Assembly (NCBI RefSeq): GCF_008831285.2
Contig: NC_045138.2
Location: 31,715,934-31,779,933, forward strand
Reading direction: 5' to 3'
DNA: 64,000 bases
Source of the DNA: Nymphaea colorata
Taxonomy: Eukaryota > Streptophyta > Magnoliopsida > Nymphaeales > Nymphaeaceae
This document shows positions 34,776 through 46,815 of the stretch, piece after piece. Numbering within the stretch: the first letter of the stretch is position 1; each line of letters begins with the position of its first letter. The notes under the pieces are model-generated. The model saw only the letters and a list, made by a program, of their open reading frames with translations. It was not told the origin of the DNA and did no database searches. Position numbers and translations under genes: made by a program.

Positions 34776-36379
34776 ATAAAAAACTGTCCCTAAATGCGCC
34801 ATGCATAGTTGTTAAAAGCATTGTTCTATCTTAAAACATCACCAATTTTTAGTGACAGATTTAATTATCTTACATCCAGTACGCTAATATATATATATAT
34901 ACACACAACACACACACTTAGAAGTTGCTTGGTAAGAATAATACTACATGTTCTTAATCACATGTTTTAGAATACTGCTCCAAAAACATAATGTAATTTT
35001 GTCTAATGTTTGAGGAGGCGACTTGAGTATTATAGCGTTCTACTTGCCATTGGCCAAATGTCCTAATCAATTAACGATAGGTCGCAACTATTACTATTCG
35101 TTGTCAGTTGATTATGACTTTCCACCATCATAAATACAATGTCATAATAATTTATATTATGAGCCACATATAGGCTGATGTGGGCAATTGCCCGCACCAA
35201 CTTCTCAATTTGTATATTGAAGGCCGCTTAATATTTACTTTGTTATATATATATAATTGTCCCTTCACATATAAAAACATGTGAATCAGTGTCCTTCCAA
35301 AAAAAATTTCTAGCTCTGCCGATAGATCGAACCATTTGAGAAGCCCTTAGAGTGGGCCTGAAGCGCCCTTGTCCTTCACAAGGCCCATCAAAGCTATTTA
35401 TTGCCTCTTTGCTAAAAAATTTTGGTGCTATATGAAACACTTAAAATGTTAAGTTTCGTATTTAAAATTGTGAAGAATATTAAAAGATTTATAAAAAAAA
35501 GTCTGTTAAGTGATTCAGTGTCTTGGTTAAACTGAAATTGCTAAGGTACGGATTGGGATTCAATGCATTATTGACTCAAGCCTCAAAGGGTTAGGTCACT
35601 ACATTATCATTAATTTTAGTATCATTTGTTTTCTAATTAATTTTTGCTTTTGCATTTTTATTTTCTTAATTTTTTTTTATTTAACTAATGGATCACACGC
35701 ACGCACACACAATCATTGGCAAATTTGTGGCAGTTAGCAGCTAATCAGGGATGTATTACCTATGCCAATGCATATAATTGTATAATTGTATACATATTAG
35801 AGACTTGGCTCGATCTGATTAAAATAAAACATATTCTTAATATTATATAATATAGAAATATAATTAGTTATAATAGAATATGTATCATTGTATAATTGCA
35901 TACATATTTAAATAAATAATATTCGAAAATAAGATATCGGGCTGGTGCCCACCCACTCAGCAGACCTTTCTTCGCAGTTTTATATTTAATTCTTATTTTC
36001 TAAAACCAAAATCAGATTCGACTAGTGTAAAATCCAATATTTATATGCAATCTAGTTAGGACCTTTGTTGGATCCCAGTTTGATATCAGATCGAATTCAG
36101 GTTTTTTTTTGTCAAACTGCAAGCTGAATCCAAATCCTAATGAATTCATTGTTTTTTTTTTTCTTTTCACCAGATTCGTTAAGTGGGACATATCCGCTTT
36201 TTCGTATGTTCACATATTCGGATTCGAATTCGAATAAAGAAAAGTCATATCCAAATTAAATCTGAAATATGATTTTACAATCTCAATTCAATCCAAATCC
36301 GATTTTTATATTTATGTGTGAATCCGAATATAAATCCGAATTTTGAACCTCATTTTGCCAATTTTCAAAATGTAATGGC

Positions 36380-36621
36380 ATTAGATAAAAGATATTTATT
36401 TAAAAATAAATCTGGTCTGAATCTGATCGGATATTTATATATATCTGAATTCGAATCTAATCGGATGCCATTTATTAAATTTGAATCTCATCCAATTTCT
36501 ATTAGATAAAAGATATTTATTTAAAAATAAATCTGATCTGAATCCGATCGGATATTTATATATATCTGAATTCGAATCTAATCGGATGTCATTTATTAAA
36601 TTTGAATCTCATCCAATTTCT
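36380..36621. repeat. Tandem duplication of a 121-bp unit
   Basis: Positions 36380-36500 and 36501-36621 are direct copies differing at about three bases. The unit holds AATCTGATCGGATATTTATA-like sequence from the dispersed GATCGGATTCGAAT repeat family. The near-identity suggests a recent duplication. Confidence 0.95.
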
Positions 36622-37089
36622 TAATCGGATATTAAAATTTGTTTCTATATCCAATTCAAATCGGATAGATTGACATCCCAAATTTTATAGCCCATTCATT
36701 ATCACGATTATAGACTTGTGTTTTTTTTTTTTATGTTCCTGGTCCTTTAAGCTACATGCTTGTTACTGTTCTTCACCTTTCACAAACTTAGCCAACTGAG
36801 AGCATGCTTCACCTTGCATGCAGTTAGTGTGCTTCGCGGCTTAGCCCCACACACAAACTTAGCAACTAAATGTTAAATGAATCGTTGCATGTAAATTATT
36901 GTGTACTCGAGTTACATCAAGGGGTGGAGTCAGAAATTTTTCATGAAAGAAAGAGGCCGAATTAAATTTTTTAAATTTTGATTAATGCTGAAATATCATT
37001 TTTCAAAAATTTTATATAGAACAAGTAAAATTTTATAGATTTACATGTAGATTTTTCAAAAAAAAATTGAGGCGAGGCGAGGGCCCATG

Positions 37090-37612
37090 TAGGGCTGCAC
37101 AACGAGCCAAGCCAACTTGGGTTTGACTTGAACTCACTCGACTCGAGCTCTACTCATTTACAAACAAGCCGATTTCGAGCTTACAAAGATGCTCAAAACG
37201 ATAAATGAGTCGAGTTTCAAGAACTCAACTCGTTTATACTAGACTCAACTCACAAACGGGTACTCTATATAATATTACCAAAACCGATTTCACAAGTTAA
37301 ACGAGTTAACATTTACAGAGTTGAACAAGTTAATGCTTACATGAGTTAACGTTAAACGAGTTAACGAATAAACAAGTTACATGGGTTAAACGAGTTAACA
37401 AATAAACACGTTACATGGGTTAAACGAGTTAACGAATAAACAAGTTACATGGGTTAAACGAGTCGGGTTTGAGCTCGATTTTGTGTAGTCGAGTCAAGTT
37501 CGAGCTTGCTATAAGGAGCTCGAGTCGAGTTCAAGCTGAGCTCACGTTTTTTGAGCCGAGTCAAGCTCCAGCTAGCCAAACTCGGGCTCAACTCGGCTCG
37601 TGTGCAGCCCTA
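37090..37612. mobile_element. Inserted 523-bp inverted-repeat element, TAGGGCTGCACA ends
   Basis: The left end TAGGGCTGCACAACGAGCC is mirrored by the right end GGCTCGTGTGCAGCCCTA. The flanking octamers GGCCCATG and AGCCCACA share GCCCA, compatible with a diverged 8-bp hAT-type duplication. The interior is rich in CGAGTCGAGTTCGAG words and has a 34-bp tandem repeat. No coding capacity. Confidence 0.7.
37357..37458. repeat. Three tandem copies of a 34-bp unit
   Basis: Units start with CGAGTTAAC at 37357, 37391 and 37425, and each contains an AAATAAAC/AATAAAC word and TTACATGGGTTAAA. The array lies inside the inserted element at 37090-37612. Confidence 0.9.
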
Positions 37613-37871
37613 AGCCCACACGGGCCCTACCCTGGCTCCGCCCATAGACTTGCATGGCCTTTCTTCCTTTGTATCCTTTTATGCACTGCTAACACATTGA
37701 ATGTCACAAACTTAGCAGGACAAAACTTGAGATTTGAAAATAACTCTCATGATTGAGGAGGTGATGATCCGCAGAAGGACAAGCCAATGGAAGACCATCA
37801 GAATAGCATTTCTCATCAAATTATCCAAACCATATTGCTGTTTAGGAAGACTTTGCAGCATAAGTGCTTAT

Positions 37872-38279
37872 TAGTGACGTCAACGGATCGGATGTATCAT
37901 TAATCATATCTGCTTTTTCGGATATTCACATATTTGGATTCGAATTCCGAATCAGATTCGAATAAAAAAAGTTACATCCAAATCTGAAATCTGATTTTAC
38001 AATCTGAATCTGGTTTTAAATTCGAATTTTGAACCAAATTTTGCTAATTTTCAATATTTAATAGCATTAGATGCATGGTATTTATTTAAAAATGAATTTG
38101 ATCCGTGTTTGAATCCAATCGGATATTTATATATATCCGAATCCGAATCCGATCGGATGCCATTTATGAAATGAATTTGATCTGATTTTCTTAATTTGAT
38201 ATTTTTTTTTTTCATATGTGATTTTCTCTAATCGATTCGATTGGATATCCCATTCAAATTGAATATATTGACATCCCTA
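37872..38279. mobile_element. Inverted-repeat element with TAGnGATGTCAA ends
   Basis: The left end TAGTGACGTCAACGGATC pairs with the inverted right end TAGGGATGTCAATATATTC. The interior is made of GATCGGATATTCGGATTCG-like words. A truncated relative starts at 41055 with TAGGGATGTCAATATATCC, and another ends near 36684. Confidence 0.55.
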
Positions 38280-39493
38280 GTACACACCACAGGTTCCATT
38301 TTTTATAATTGATAATATGCCCCGGCTCTATACTTAATAATTTTCTTTACATAAAGACAACGATAGGGATAAAGAAGAATCAATTTTATTTATTATGAGG
38401 TTTGTCACAGCATACAAAGGTCCATTTTAAAATTCCTTGAACTCTATTTTTTAAGAAAAAATTGTCTAATAACATTCCATTATTGACATGACAAACCACG
38501 CTAGGATGGGTTTGGTGTTGTATGTCACATGGGTGCGGGCATGATGCGGGTTTAGATACGGTAATTTTGAAAATTGTAGGTACGAGAGTACGACAAATAT
38601 TATATTCTCAAAAATGATAAAAGAAAAAAAAATGTTAATAGATTACACTTTGTGTTATAATCCAGAAAATTTCTCAAAATTAAAGAAACATGAAAGAAAA
38701 ATATAAAATCTTAATGGAAGGAAAATAAAAGAAGGGAAAAATCAAAATTAGAGAAAAATTAAGTTTCAAAATATAATTTTAAATGTTTTAAAATACAGTC
38801 TTGCCCAATTATACCCATGTACCCATGTCGCTGTACCCACATACTCATGTCACACATTACACATACTCATGTCACACAGTATTTCATACTTTCAGGTTGG
38901 TGGCAATTACTATTTTTTACTGTTTCAATTTAGTTGGCACATATTTCTTTAATTTAGATTCTAATTAGCCTGGCGTGCTTGCAAATATTCATAGAGAATC
39001 GCGCATGCATGCACGCACGTAAGAAATTGTATATGAAATTTCTTCTTGAAGGATGAATAATAAAATGAATCCCATTGGTGTATAAATATGATTCTTATGA
39101 GTCATCAAGCTCTCTTGTATTGCAAGTTTGCTGATTTTAAAAGCACTTGAAATTGCTAATTTCAATTTGTATTTCGAAGAAATTTGAGGCTGGTTTTAGC
39201 CATATTCCACTATTTCAGAGGGGCACTTTTATAAAACTTAATTTTTCAAACTCTACTTTTATCCTGGTAGAGGGGTTTGCCTGGTTTAAACATTAAAAGT
39301 CATTTTTGTTCTTTTCAACCCCGAACACTCTGTCCCATATTAGGAAGCATAATTTTGCTCTGGAATCAATTCAAGCGACGCCTTTTGCCCATAACCCAAA
39401 AAAGAGCCTCATGTTTTTTTTTTTTTTGAAAATTTGAGTATTGAAAGCTTTTTGTTGGCCAACTATCAACAGCTAGTCGGTATTGGCTGGCGG

Positions 39494-39762
39494 TAAGCTT
39501 GGGCATCAGGCCAGGCCGGCTTGGGTGAGCTCAATAATACTTTTTTAATATATATTTTATTAATTTTTTATATATAATTATAATATTATTATTTTTAATA
39601 TTTATATATTATTTTATATTAAAAATAAATATTTTATAATTTAATAGGTCGAGCTTGGGTTTCAGGTGTCGGGGCGGGCCCGAGCCTAGGTTTTAGGTGT
39701 TGATCCAATCTGAGCCTGACTTCTTATCGGGCTAGGCCAAGCCGGCCTGATGACCAAGCTTA
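39494..39762. mobile_element. 269-bp hAT-like MITE with perfect 8-bp target duplication
   Basis: The ends are TAAGCTTGGGCATCAGGCC and, inverted, TAAGCTTGGTCATCAGGCC. GCTGGCGG flanks the element on both sides (39486-39493 and 39763-39770), an exact 8-bp duplication. GC-rich subterminal parts and an AT-rich core match the 33036 element in plan and length. Confidence 0.85.
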
Positions 39763-41054
39763 GCTGGCGGGGTCATGAAGAGACACATTTTTAATTCAGT
39801 TCCAATAGATACGATGTCCCGTCCAAGTAGTTGGAAGCATTCGATACCTAAATTGAATGGTGCCCTGTTACCATCACTAACTTGCTGATATAATCTAAAA
39901 TCTACTTCCCTTGAGAAACAGATAGACATTAGCTAAAATAATGACAATATGCTTTAATGGCACAAGATAATGATAAAAAAAGTAGCAACAGATGTTTTTT
40001 ATTTATTTAAGTTAATAAAACTTACTCTAAACCCTTAATTTCTATAGATTTCATGAAAAGTGAAGCAAAATCAGGGAAATCACAAAAAATAACTTTTTTT
40101 TAATTATAATCACAAGGTTGGTTTGGAAATGGAGTTTTTCTGTAATGTAAATGACGTACTCTTATTGGTATGTTACCTTGTTAGCCATGGTTAATTTGAC
40201 TAAATATTGTTGGATTTGTCATAAAAGTATTAGTAGTATGAACCAATTTGTTAAAATAATAAGTTGAAGATGGATGTATCAATTGTCTATTATGTCAAGG
40301 ATGAACTAAGAAATAACCTTGATAGTCACACTGCTTACCTCATTCACTCAATCAAAATTGTCTTCCTTTTAATAACATAATACCAACACCCTTAGAAAGA
40401 TAATGAACTAATTAGTTTTCAATTGCATTAATTAATTGCCTCTCCAATTACATTAATTAGTTTTCTTGTCTCCCTAACTACAGTAATCCTGATTTACATT
40501 AAAATATAAATTTGTATTAAATGCACACAAGCAAGGTGGATTGCAGAAATAAATTTGTCAAATGCCTACAGGTCAAGAGTGGATTTGAATAAATTACTAA
40601 AATAATTTTTTTATTTTATAAGAAACATTTGCCTATGCTTGGTTGATGTTGTGACCCATTTCTTTTTTAAACTAAGTTCCAGAATGAAGTCAGGTCAGGA
40701 GGATTGGTGTAGCTAGTCGGACCAGGAGCAGAGGCGAAGTTGGAAATTTTTTATGAAGGGCTGAATTAAAGTTTATAAAATTTTAACATTTTTTAAAATA
40801 TCATTTTTCAAAATTTTTATATCGAATAAGTAAAAAGTTTTAAAATTTACATGTTATTTTTTTAAAATCAACAACAAACCAGGGTCATCTACTTGGACAG
40901 CCATTATATTTTAATTTTTTTAAATATCACGTTCCTCTCCCACCACCGCCGGCAGCGTGCCGGTGCTCTGCCAGTTCCCTCCCATTGCTGGAGCCCACCA
41001 GGGTGGAGGGGATGGAGGAACTGCAACTGCTCGGGCCAATGCTGGCGGGGGGAG

Positions 41055-41400
41055 TAGGGATGTCAATATATCCAATTCGAATCCGATATCCGATTGAACT
41101 CATCTGAAAAAAATTGAAAATTAAAAAAAAAAATATCAAATTAGGAAATCAGATCGGATTCAGATTTAATAAATGGCATCTGATCATATTCGGATCCATT
41201 TTTAAACAAACATCATGTATCTGATGCTATTAAATTTTGAAAATTGGTAAAATCCAGTTCAAAATTTGGATCTTGAATTGTAGAATCGGAGTTCTGATTC
41301 AGATATGTCTTTTTTTTATTCAAATTTGAATCCAATATGAATATAAAAAAAAATGGATATAATTAAGAATACATTGGATTCAAATCCAAGACAGGATTCG
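41055..41400. mobile_element. Truncated element, TAGGGATGTCAA family
   Basis: The left terminus matches the inverted end at 38279. The body carries AAATCAGATCGGATTCAGAT-like repeat words. The matching right terminus was not found, so the copy looks truncated. Confidence 0.45.
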
Positions 41401-41516
41401 TGGGAGGGAGGAAGAAGGAAGAGAAAGATAGAGGGAGTGAGTGGGAAAATCTATGTAGTTCCGACAACTCAGATTTGATGTCCAATTAAATGTGGAGCCA
41501 TCATTTTAGTTTGCTT

Positions 41517-41570
41517 CTCTCTCTCTTTATATATATGTATATATATATAGATCGAGAGAGAGAGAGAGAA
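41517..41570. repeat. Palindromic (CT)n-(TA)n-(GA)n microsatellite
   Basis: CT repeats, an interrupted TA core and GA repeats form a self-complementary array that could fold into a hairpin. Confidence 0.85.
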
Positions 41571-42840
41571 ACTAACCTTTATGAAGGGGGACATCAAAAT
41601 AACACCATTCGACCTGACGCGATTGGTCTCCGGTGACTTCCTTTCCCTCTATCCCTTGAACGCACACCCTGTCTCGCCGCTTCTTCCCTCGATTTTCTCT
41701 ATCGCCCAAAAATTAGAGAAGAAAACAATCATATTTCGCAGCTTCTCCCAGCTCTGTGTCTTAAACTCCGTCCAATCATGCCTGCCTGTATACAATGCAT
41801 GGGCAGACGTAATTGAACTCCCCACTCAATGTGATGCAGTGTACTGTGGGAGGCCAGAACACAAGAGAAAGGAGAAGAAAAGAGAAGAGAGAAGCGGGGA
41901 GGGTGGCAGCAAAGTTAAGTTGCAGGAACTGTCAATGTCAGTACTTAACATTTAGAAGAAGAAAAAGGTAAAAAGTAAAAAAGGGAAGGTGGGTCACAAA
42001 TACTTAGAGAAAGAAGTGTGGCAGCAATAAAGCTTGGCAATTATTTAAAATGCTTAATTTACAATATCATTCTCTCTTCCAATCATATTGCACAACAGTC
42101 GTTTATTTAAGCAGTTTTGCAAATTATTCTGCAGCCTTAGTGTTTTCTTTTAAAAAATTGATGAAGTAACTGTAATTAATGTTTCTTGGTGACCAGCTAA
42201 GGGCATAGAAAGATCATTACAGCCTTCTTTTTTCAGAAAAGAAGAGAAAAGGAAAAAAATTGCTACCCTTGTTGTTTGGAAACTGCAATTAAATCTCATC
42301 TTTAAAACATGCATTTTTCAAAGGGTGCTACAATATTGCAAGAAGCAACATAGTTTCCAAACGAAGATCGTTATTTATAACATGATCTCAACTATTCTTG
42401 GCAAAAATGTTGGCAAGAGTGTGTACTATTTAGCAAAAAAAGAGTCAGGAAAGATACTATTTTGTAATTCTGTCCGTAGGATGGCACCACTTTGCAATAG
42501 ATATGCAGAAGCACAGGCGTCATTTAAAGAATGGTGCTCAAAATCGTCGTTTCCTATACCCCACCTGTGTGTAAAGAGAGAGAGCGAAGGCCCCCACATC
42601 GTTCTGCACCATCATCATCATACTCTCGATCTCGATCACCAACCCATTGAAATTGGTCTGGAGAGCAAGAAAGGAAGCTCACCATTTCCATCAATCCTAT
42701 TCCTGATCTTCTCTCTCTCTATCTCTCTCTAATAAATTGGAGGAGAAAATATCTTTTCAAGACACTTTTGACTATCGAGTTTGGAGTTTGATCTTTTCTA
42801 CGCTTTAAAGGCAGTCCAAGGGTTTTTCTGTGGAGGCGAT

Positions 42841-45800
42841 ATGGTCTTTCCCGTCCCCAAATTCTGCCTCCGTCGAGGTGGGTTATTGGTTTCGATACCC
42901 AAGGCTCAGTTTTCGTTTGAGTTTGCGCTTCTTTGTTGGTCGCCTTTCCTTTGCTCAATTGCATCATGACTGTTGAGTTGTCCCCGAGATCCTGCTGGTG
43001 ATCTTGCTGGTTTTGCTTCTTTCGATGGATCGCCATTTGGGTAGCTTCAATCTTGCGGTTTGTTGTATGATTGGTTGCACCAATTCTTCATTGTTTGGAA
43101 ATTTTTGTTTCTCTTATTCATTCTGCGTACGATTTCCTAGCCAGCACGAGAATTTTTGTGTTTTTTTCTTTTCACTTTATTCAATTCTTGGCGAGCAAAG
43201 ATTGTTAAAATCAAATTCTTTTTGACACATATAAAGACGTAGGGTCGCTATTATGATGCCAATGTAATGGTTATGGAAAAAGTGGCAGTTATTCTCATCT
43301 TCCTTTATTCTCGCGGGGAATATGGACGTATTCATCAATTATAGTTTGGTGCTTTACATGGATGGTTAGTTAGGTAAACCTTTATTGTGATTTTGCTGCA
43401 TTGGTTTTGATTTTGTTATATCCTTCAATCTTGTATCTGTTGCACATTCAGTATTCTCGATTATGTAAGGAATTTCTTGCCGATTGTTCATTACTAGTAT
43501 TCTTTTTTTCACTCTGAAGTAGGATTTCCATGATAGACATCTTTTAGTGTCAGTATCTGTCGCGGTTAGAGTTGCAACTTAATTTCAATCTAGCAGCCCA
43601 TCACGGGATGTTGCAACCTTGTTAGCTACATTGAACATGTTGAATGGGCCTCGTTTTTGCTTTCTGACTTTGCTGCTTTTACTTTTTAGCATTCAATAAT
43701 GTCAATCAAGAGAACAAAAAGCAGTGAAGAATTTCTGCATTTTTGAACAGATAAGAATATTGTTTCATAATCAAATAACAGAAGGTTTATATTCGTTTCC
43801 TTATGTTGGTATTTGTATCTGTTCCAAAGTTCGACACAGAGCTGGGATTGTGAATTGTGTCTCATGGTTGGAGTAGTATCCCTGTTTCTATCTAAGATAA
43901 ACTGTTAGATTTTTTTCAGTATAGACTCTAACTTCATTGATATAAATAGGAATGCTGATGCTGGGGAACGAATATTTTGTTACTTTTGCCAGAAATTTAC
44001 ATGGGCAGCCCCATTTTGTTTTGCTGAACTGCTTTGTTCCACTGGTGCTATTTGTTTTTCCAATGGTTTGCTGTCCAAACTTGGAAGCATTTTGTAATGA
44101 CATAAATGGACAATTAAAATATTTTCTCTGTTTAGGCTTTAATCTTTGTTGCCACAGAAGTAATTCACTCTCCAAAAGCAAAGATTGAGTGGAAATCTAC
44201 AGCTTCAGAACACGTAAGAGAAACTTTGTTCTTTTCCTTTTAATGGTTTCATTATTTTATTATGGAAAATGCCTGTTTTTATTTGTTTTCTCCATTGCCA
44301 ATGTGAATTTCAGCTGGCAAAAATGGAGAAAGGAAAAATATAAGTCCATTTGCAACTCAAAAATCATCCTATTTACAACTTTTGGAACATTACTCTCATG
44401 ACATTTTTCAGTGTTTCTCCCTTGTGTATTGTTTTGTAGCTCTTTTATTTTTTTTTTGTGTTTGAAGTCTGGTGAACCCCCTGATAATAGACAGTTGGTC
44501 AAAGTCCAAATTACACCATACTATGGGTCCGGATACAAATGCTGGCACTAGTCCAAGGTCTAACTGGGTCTCTTTAAACCTCAAATCACACGTCTGTGCA
44601 CGCCAGGAATTGCTAAGTCCAAGGTATCCTTGGAGGTCGGTACTCACACACTTCTAATTAGTCCTTTGGGTCTTTTACTGCTTCTGTTGGCTGGTAGTTT
44701 GACAGCAAGTCCAGTTTCATTTTGTGCCCTGAAATGCTTTAAATTTGAGTGAAAGGTAAAATTTTCAAATGTAACTTCTATTTTATAGGATATAAAGCCC
44801 ACAACCTCTCATAGTGAAAGCAATTATGTACTTATCTTTGTGGAATGAGAGGCATGAATTTCAGGAATTTGCCAAATACACTTCATATATAAATGTTTCT
44901 AAACATGTGCCCTTCCGGCTACTTTTTCTGGCTCCGCCACTGGTGTGTGTGCATGTGTGTGTGTGTATATATTATAACTAGCACGACGTTCATGGAGATT
45001 TTGGATTTCAAATCATTTCATGGATGTAACTTTATGCACATACTAGTGAACCGCACGGCCTATCACAAATGCAATTCACATTCTCTTGGGGCAAATTCAT
45101 TGTGCAGCATTATTTGAATTTCACCTAGGAAGAAGAGATTTAATCAAGTTGCCTTGGTGGAAATAATCATATAGCATGACCGAAAAATGGAACAAGTGTA
45201 GGCTATCTCCAAGCATGGTCATGCCAAGATCAGCAATGAGACCAAAGGCTATCTGGAGAAACAATGAAGTATAACAACTAATCATGCATGAGCACAAAAG
45301 TGGTTCGGACTCCCAAGGGATTTGTGGGACTAGAATAAGCCCACATGTGGCTACACCACTGACAGACACATTCTCTCTCTTTCTGGTTTAGAACGAAGCA
45401 GTGTCTGGTGCAATCGCTCTTATCATGAACCAAAAATCACTTGCATAATGATAGTTCACCTCTACCAATAACCCGCTATGGGGATATCACATTTGACTAC
45501 GTTGGAGATAAGTTGGTCTTGTTTGAGTTTGTCCTTTCCAGATAAGCTGTCTTTAGAAATACTTGCTGTGTCATGCCATGTCATGCTTTGCCTTTCTATT
45601 TCCCTTAGGAATTTACAAGATGGAACCTGGCCAGAGATTGGGCTGCTTTTCTCAGTGGCAGATTTTTTATTTCCTCAGATTCCTCCAGATTGACTTATTT
45701 CAAGCTTTTTTTTTCTGAATAAAACGAAATTTAGAATCTGTACATGAAAGTGTTCGGCAGGTTTTGTGCAGAAAATCTTGAGTTCTAGAGAGATAACCAG

Positions 45801-45855
45801 ACTAGTACTTATACATGAAGTTCTGATGCATTCATTGTTTCTGACATGATTGGCA
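42841..45855 (+). other. Probable 5' UTR intron of the CID5-like gene
   Basis: A good donor (CGTCGAG followed by GTGGGTT, about 42879) and a TTGGCAG acceptor at 45856 could bound a leader intron of about 3 kb. The ATG at 42841 cannot be coding in this arrangement, because joining it to the next exon gives an immediate stop. The interior shows no gene. The leader model is inference. Confidence 0.35.
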
Positions 45856-45887
45856 GTGCCTTTTGCATGTTGAGAAAGCCAAATGCA

Positions 45888-46815
45888 ATGGAGTCTAAGA
45901 AGTCTCAGTTGAATCCTAATGCTCCAGTATTCATACCTCGTTCACAGCAGGCTTCACAGGAAAAGGGTGGAACCCATGAAGGTATTCCTGCAGATTCGAA
46001 AGTTCTTGGCAGTACATGTGGACAACCAAGTGGTGCTCCTTTTGCGCCTAATGAATTGTCAGATATTGAACCATTTGGTTCAGAAGAATTCTCAGAGGTG
46101 GCTCATGAATTTTTTGGGTTGACGGAAGACCCATTTCCAGCTGAGAATATTGAGCAGCAGTCCAACAGGATGGGTGATGATAATAGTGCTATGAGGTCCT
46201 TGGCTGTTAAGTTCCCGGGCTACTCAGAGGAATCCATACTTGATGTATATGCTGCAAATGACGGAGACATGGAGGCCACAATTGAGATGCTGGCACAACT
46301 GGAGGTACTATAATAGCATGTAGGATCACATCCCGCACGAACACAAACAAAAATATTATACATATGCAAGCATTTTTATATGGCCGTACAGAAATGAGTT
46401 ATTGCTTCTGTTAGATGTTAATATCTGGCCTTCCATGCCCAGAAGCCAATGGTTAGTGTATCCTCATCTATTGTCGCTATTATGCACCATATCCAAGTCA
46501 ATTTAGAATAATCTCTTTGACCTGCATTGTTCCAGTATCAGCTGGCTGCAGGTTGGTACTGGTTAATGCTAGAATATCATATGCATCAACATTGGCTGCA
46601 GTTGAAAGCTGGCACGCATATACATCAGCTTCTTTACATTTCACTGACATATTTGGCTATCTAACCTTTTCATTGCTCGCATATATTTGCAGACATTTGG
46701 AACTGTGGACAGCCTTCCTGACACACTCGGCATTGGAGACACATCAACTACCTGGCCTCCAGATGACCGCATACCAAGTTCGTCAAGTGACCCTGGCAGT
46801 TCCTCGGGTTATTAG
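45888..46815 (+). CDS. CID5: PAM2 and CUE domain protein, CID5/CID6-like
   Basis: Two coding exons, 45888..46304 and 46693..46815, join in phase 0 to give 179 residues. An in-frame ATG at 45867 is an alternative start, but the one at 45888 has G at -3 and +4. Residues 7-17 (QLNPNAPVFIP) form a PAM2 motif, which binds the MLLE domain of poly(A)-binding protein. Residues about 102-139 (SLAVKFPGYSEESILDVYAA and following) form a CUE-like ubiquitin-binding helix bundle. The middle contains an acidic DIEPFGSEEFSEVAHEFFG segment. The C-terminal tail is Ser/Pro-rich and ends SSSGY. By family knowledge these CTC-interacting-domain proteins link poly(A)-binding protein to other partners; Arabidopsis CID5 (IPD1) affects ploidy in dark-grown seedlings. 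CID6 is the alternative name. Confidence 0.85.

Larger units (their letters stand above)
36921..37643. mobile_element. Non-autonomous element interrupted by a second element
   Basis: The outer ends are GGGGTGGAGTCAG at 36921 and the inverted CTGGCTCCGCCC ending at 37643. Without the insertion at 37090-37612 the outer element would be about 200 bp. That fits the related copies near 14176-14390, 33380-33570 and 40728-40890. Confidence 0.6.

Noticed and set aside
42841-42878. ATG upstream of a good donor as first coding exon of the CID5-like gene
   Set aside because: Joining to the exon at 45856 gives an immediate stop in the required phase, so it is treated as non-coding leader.
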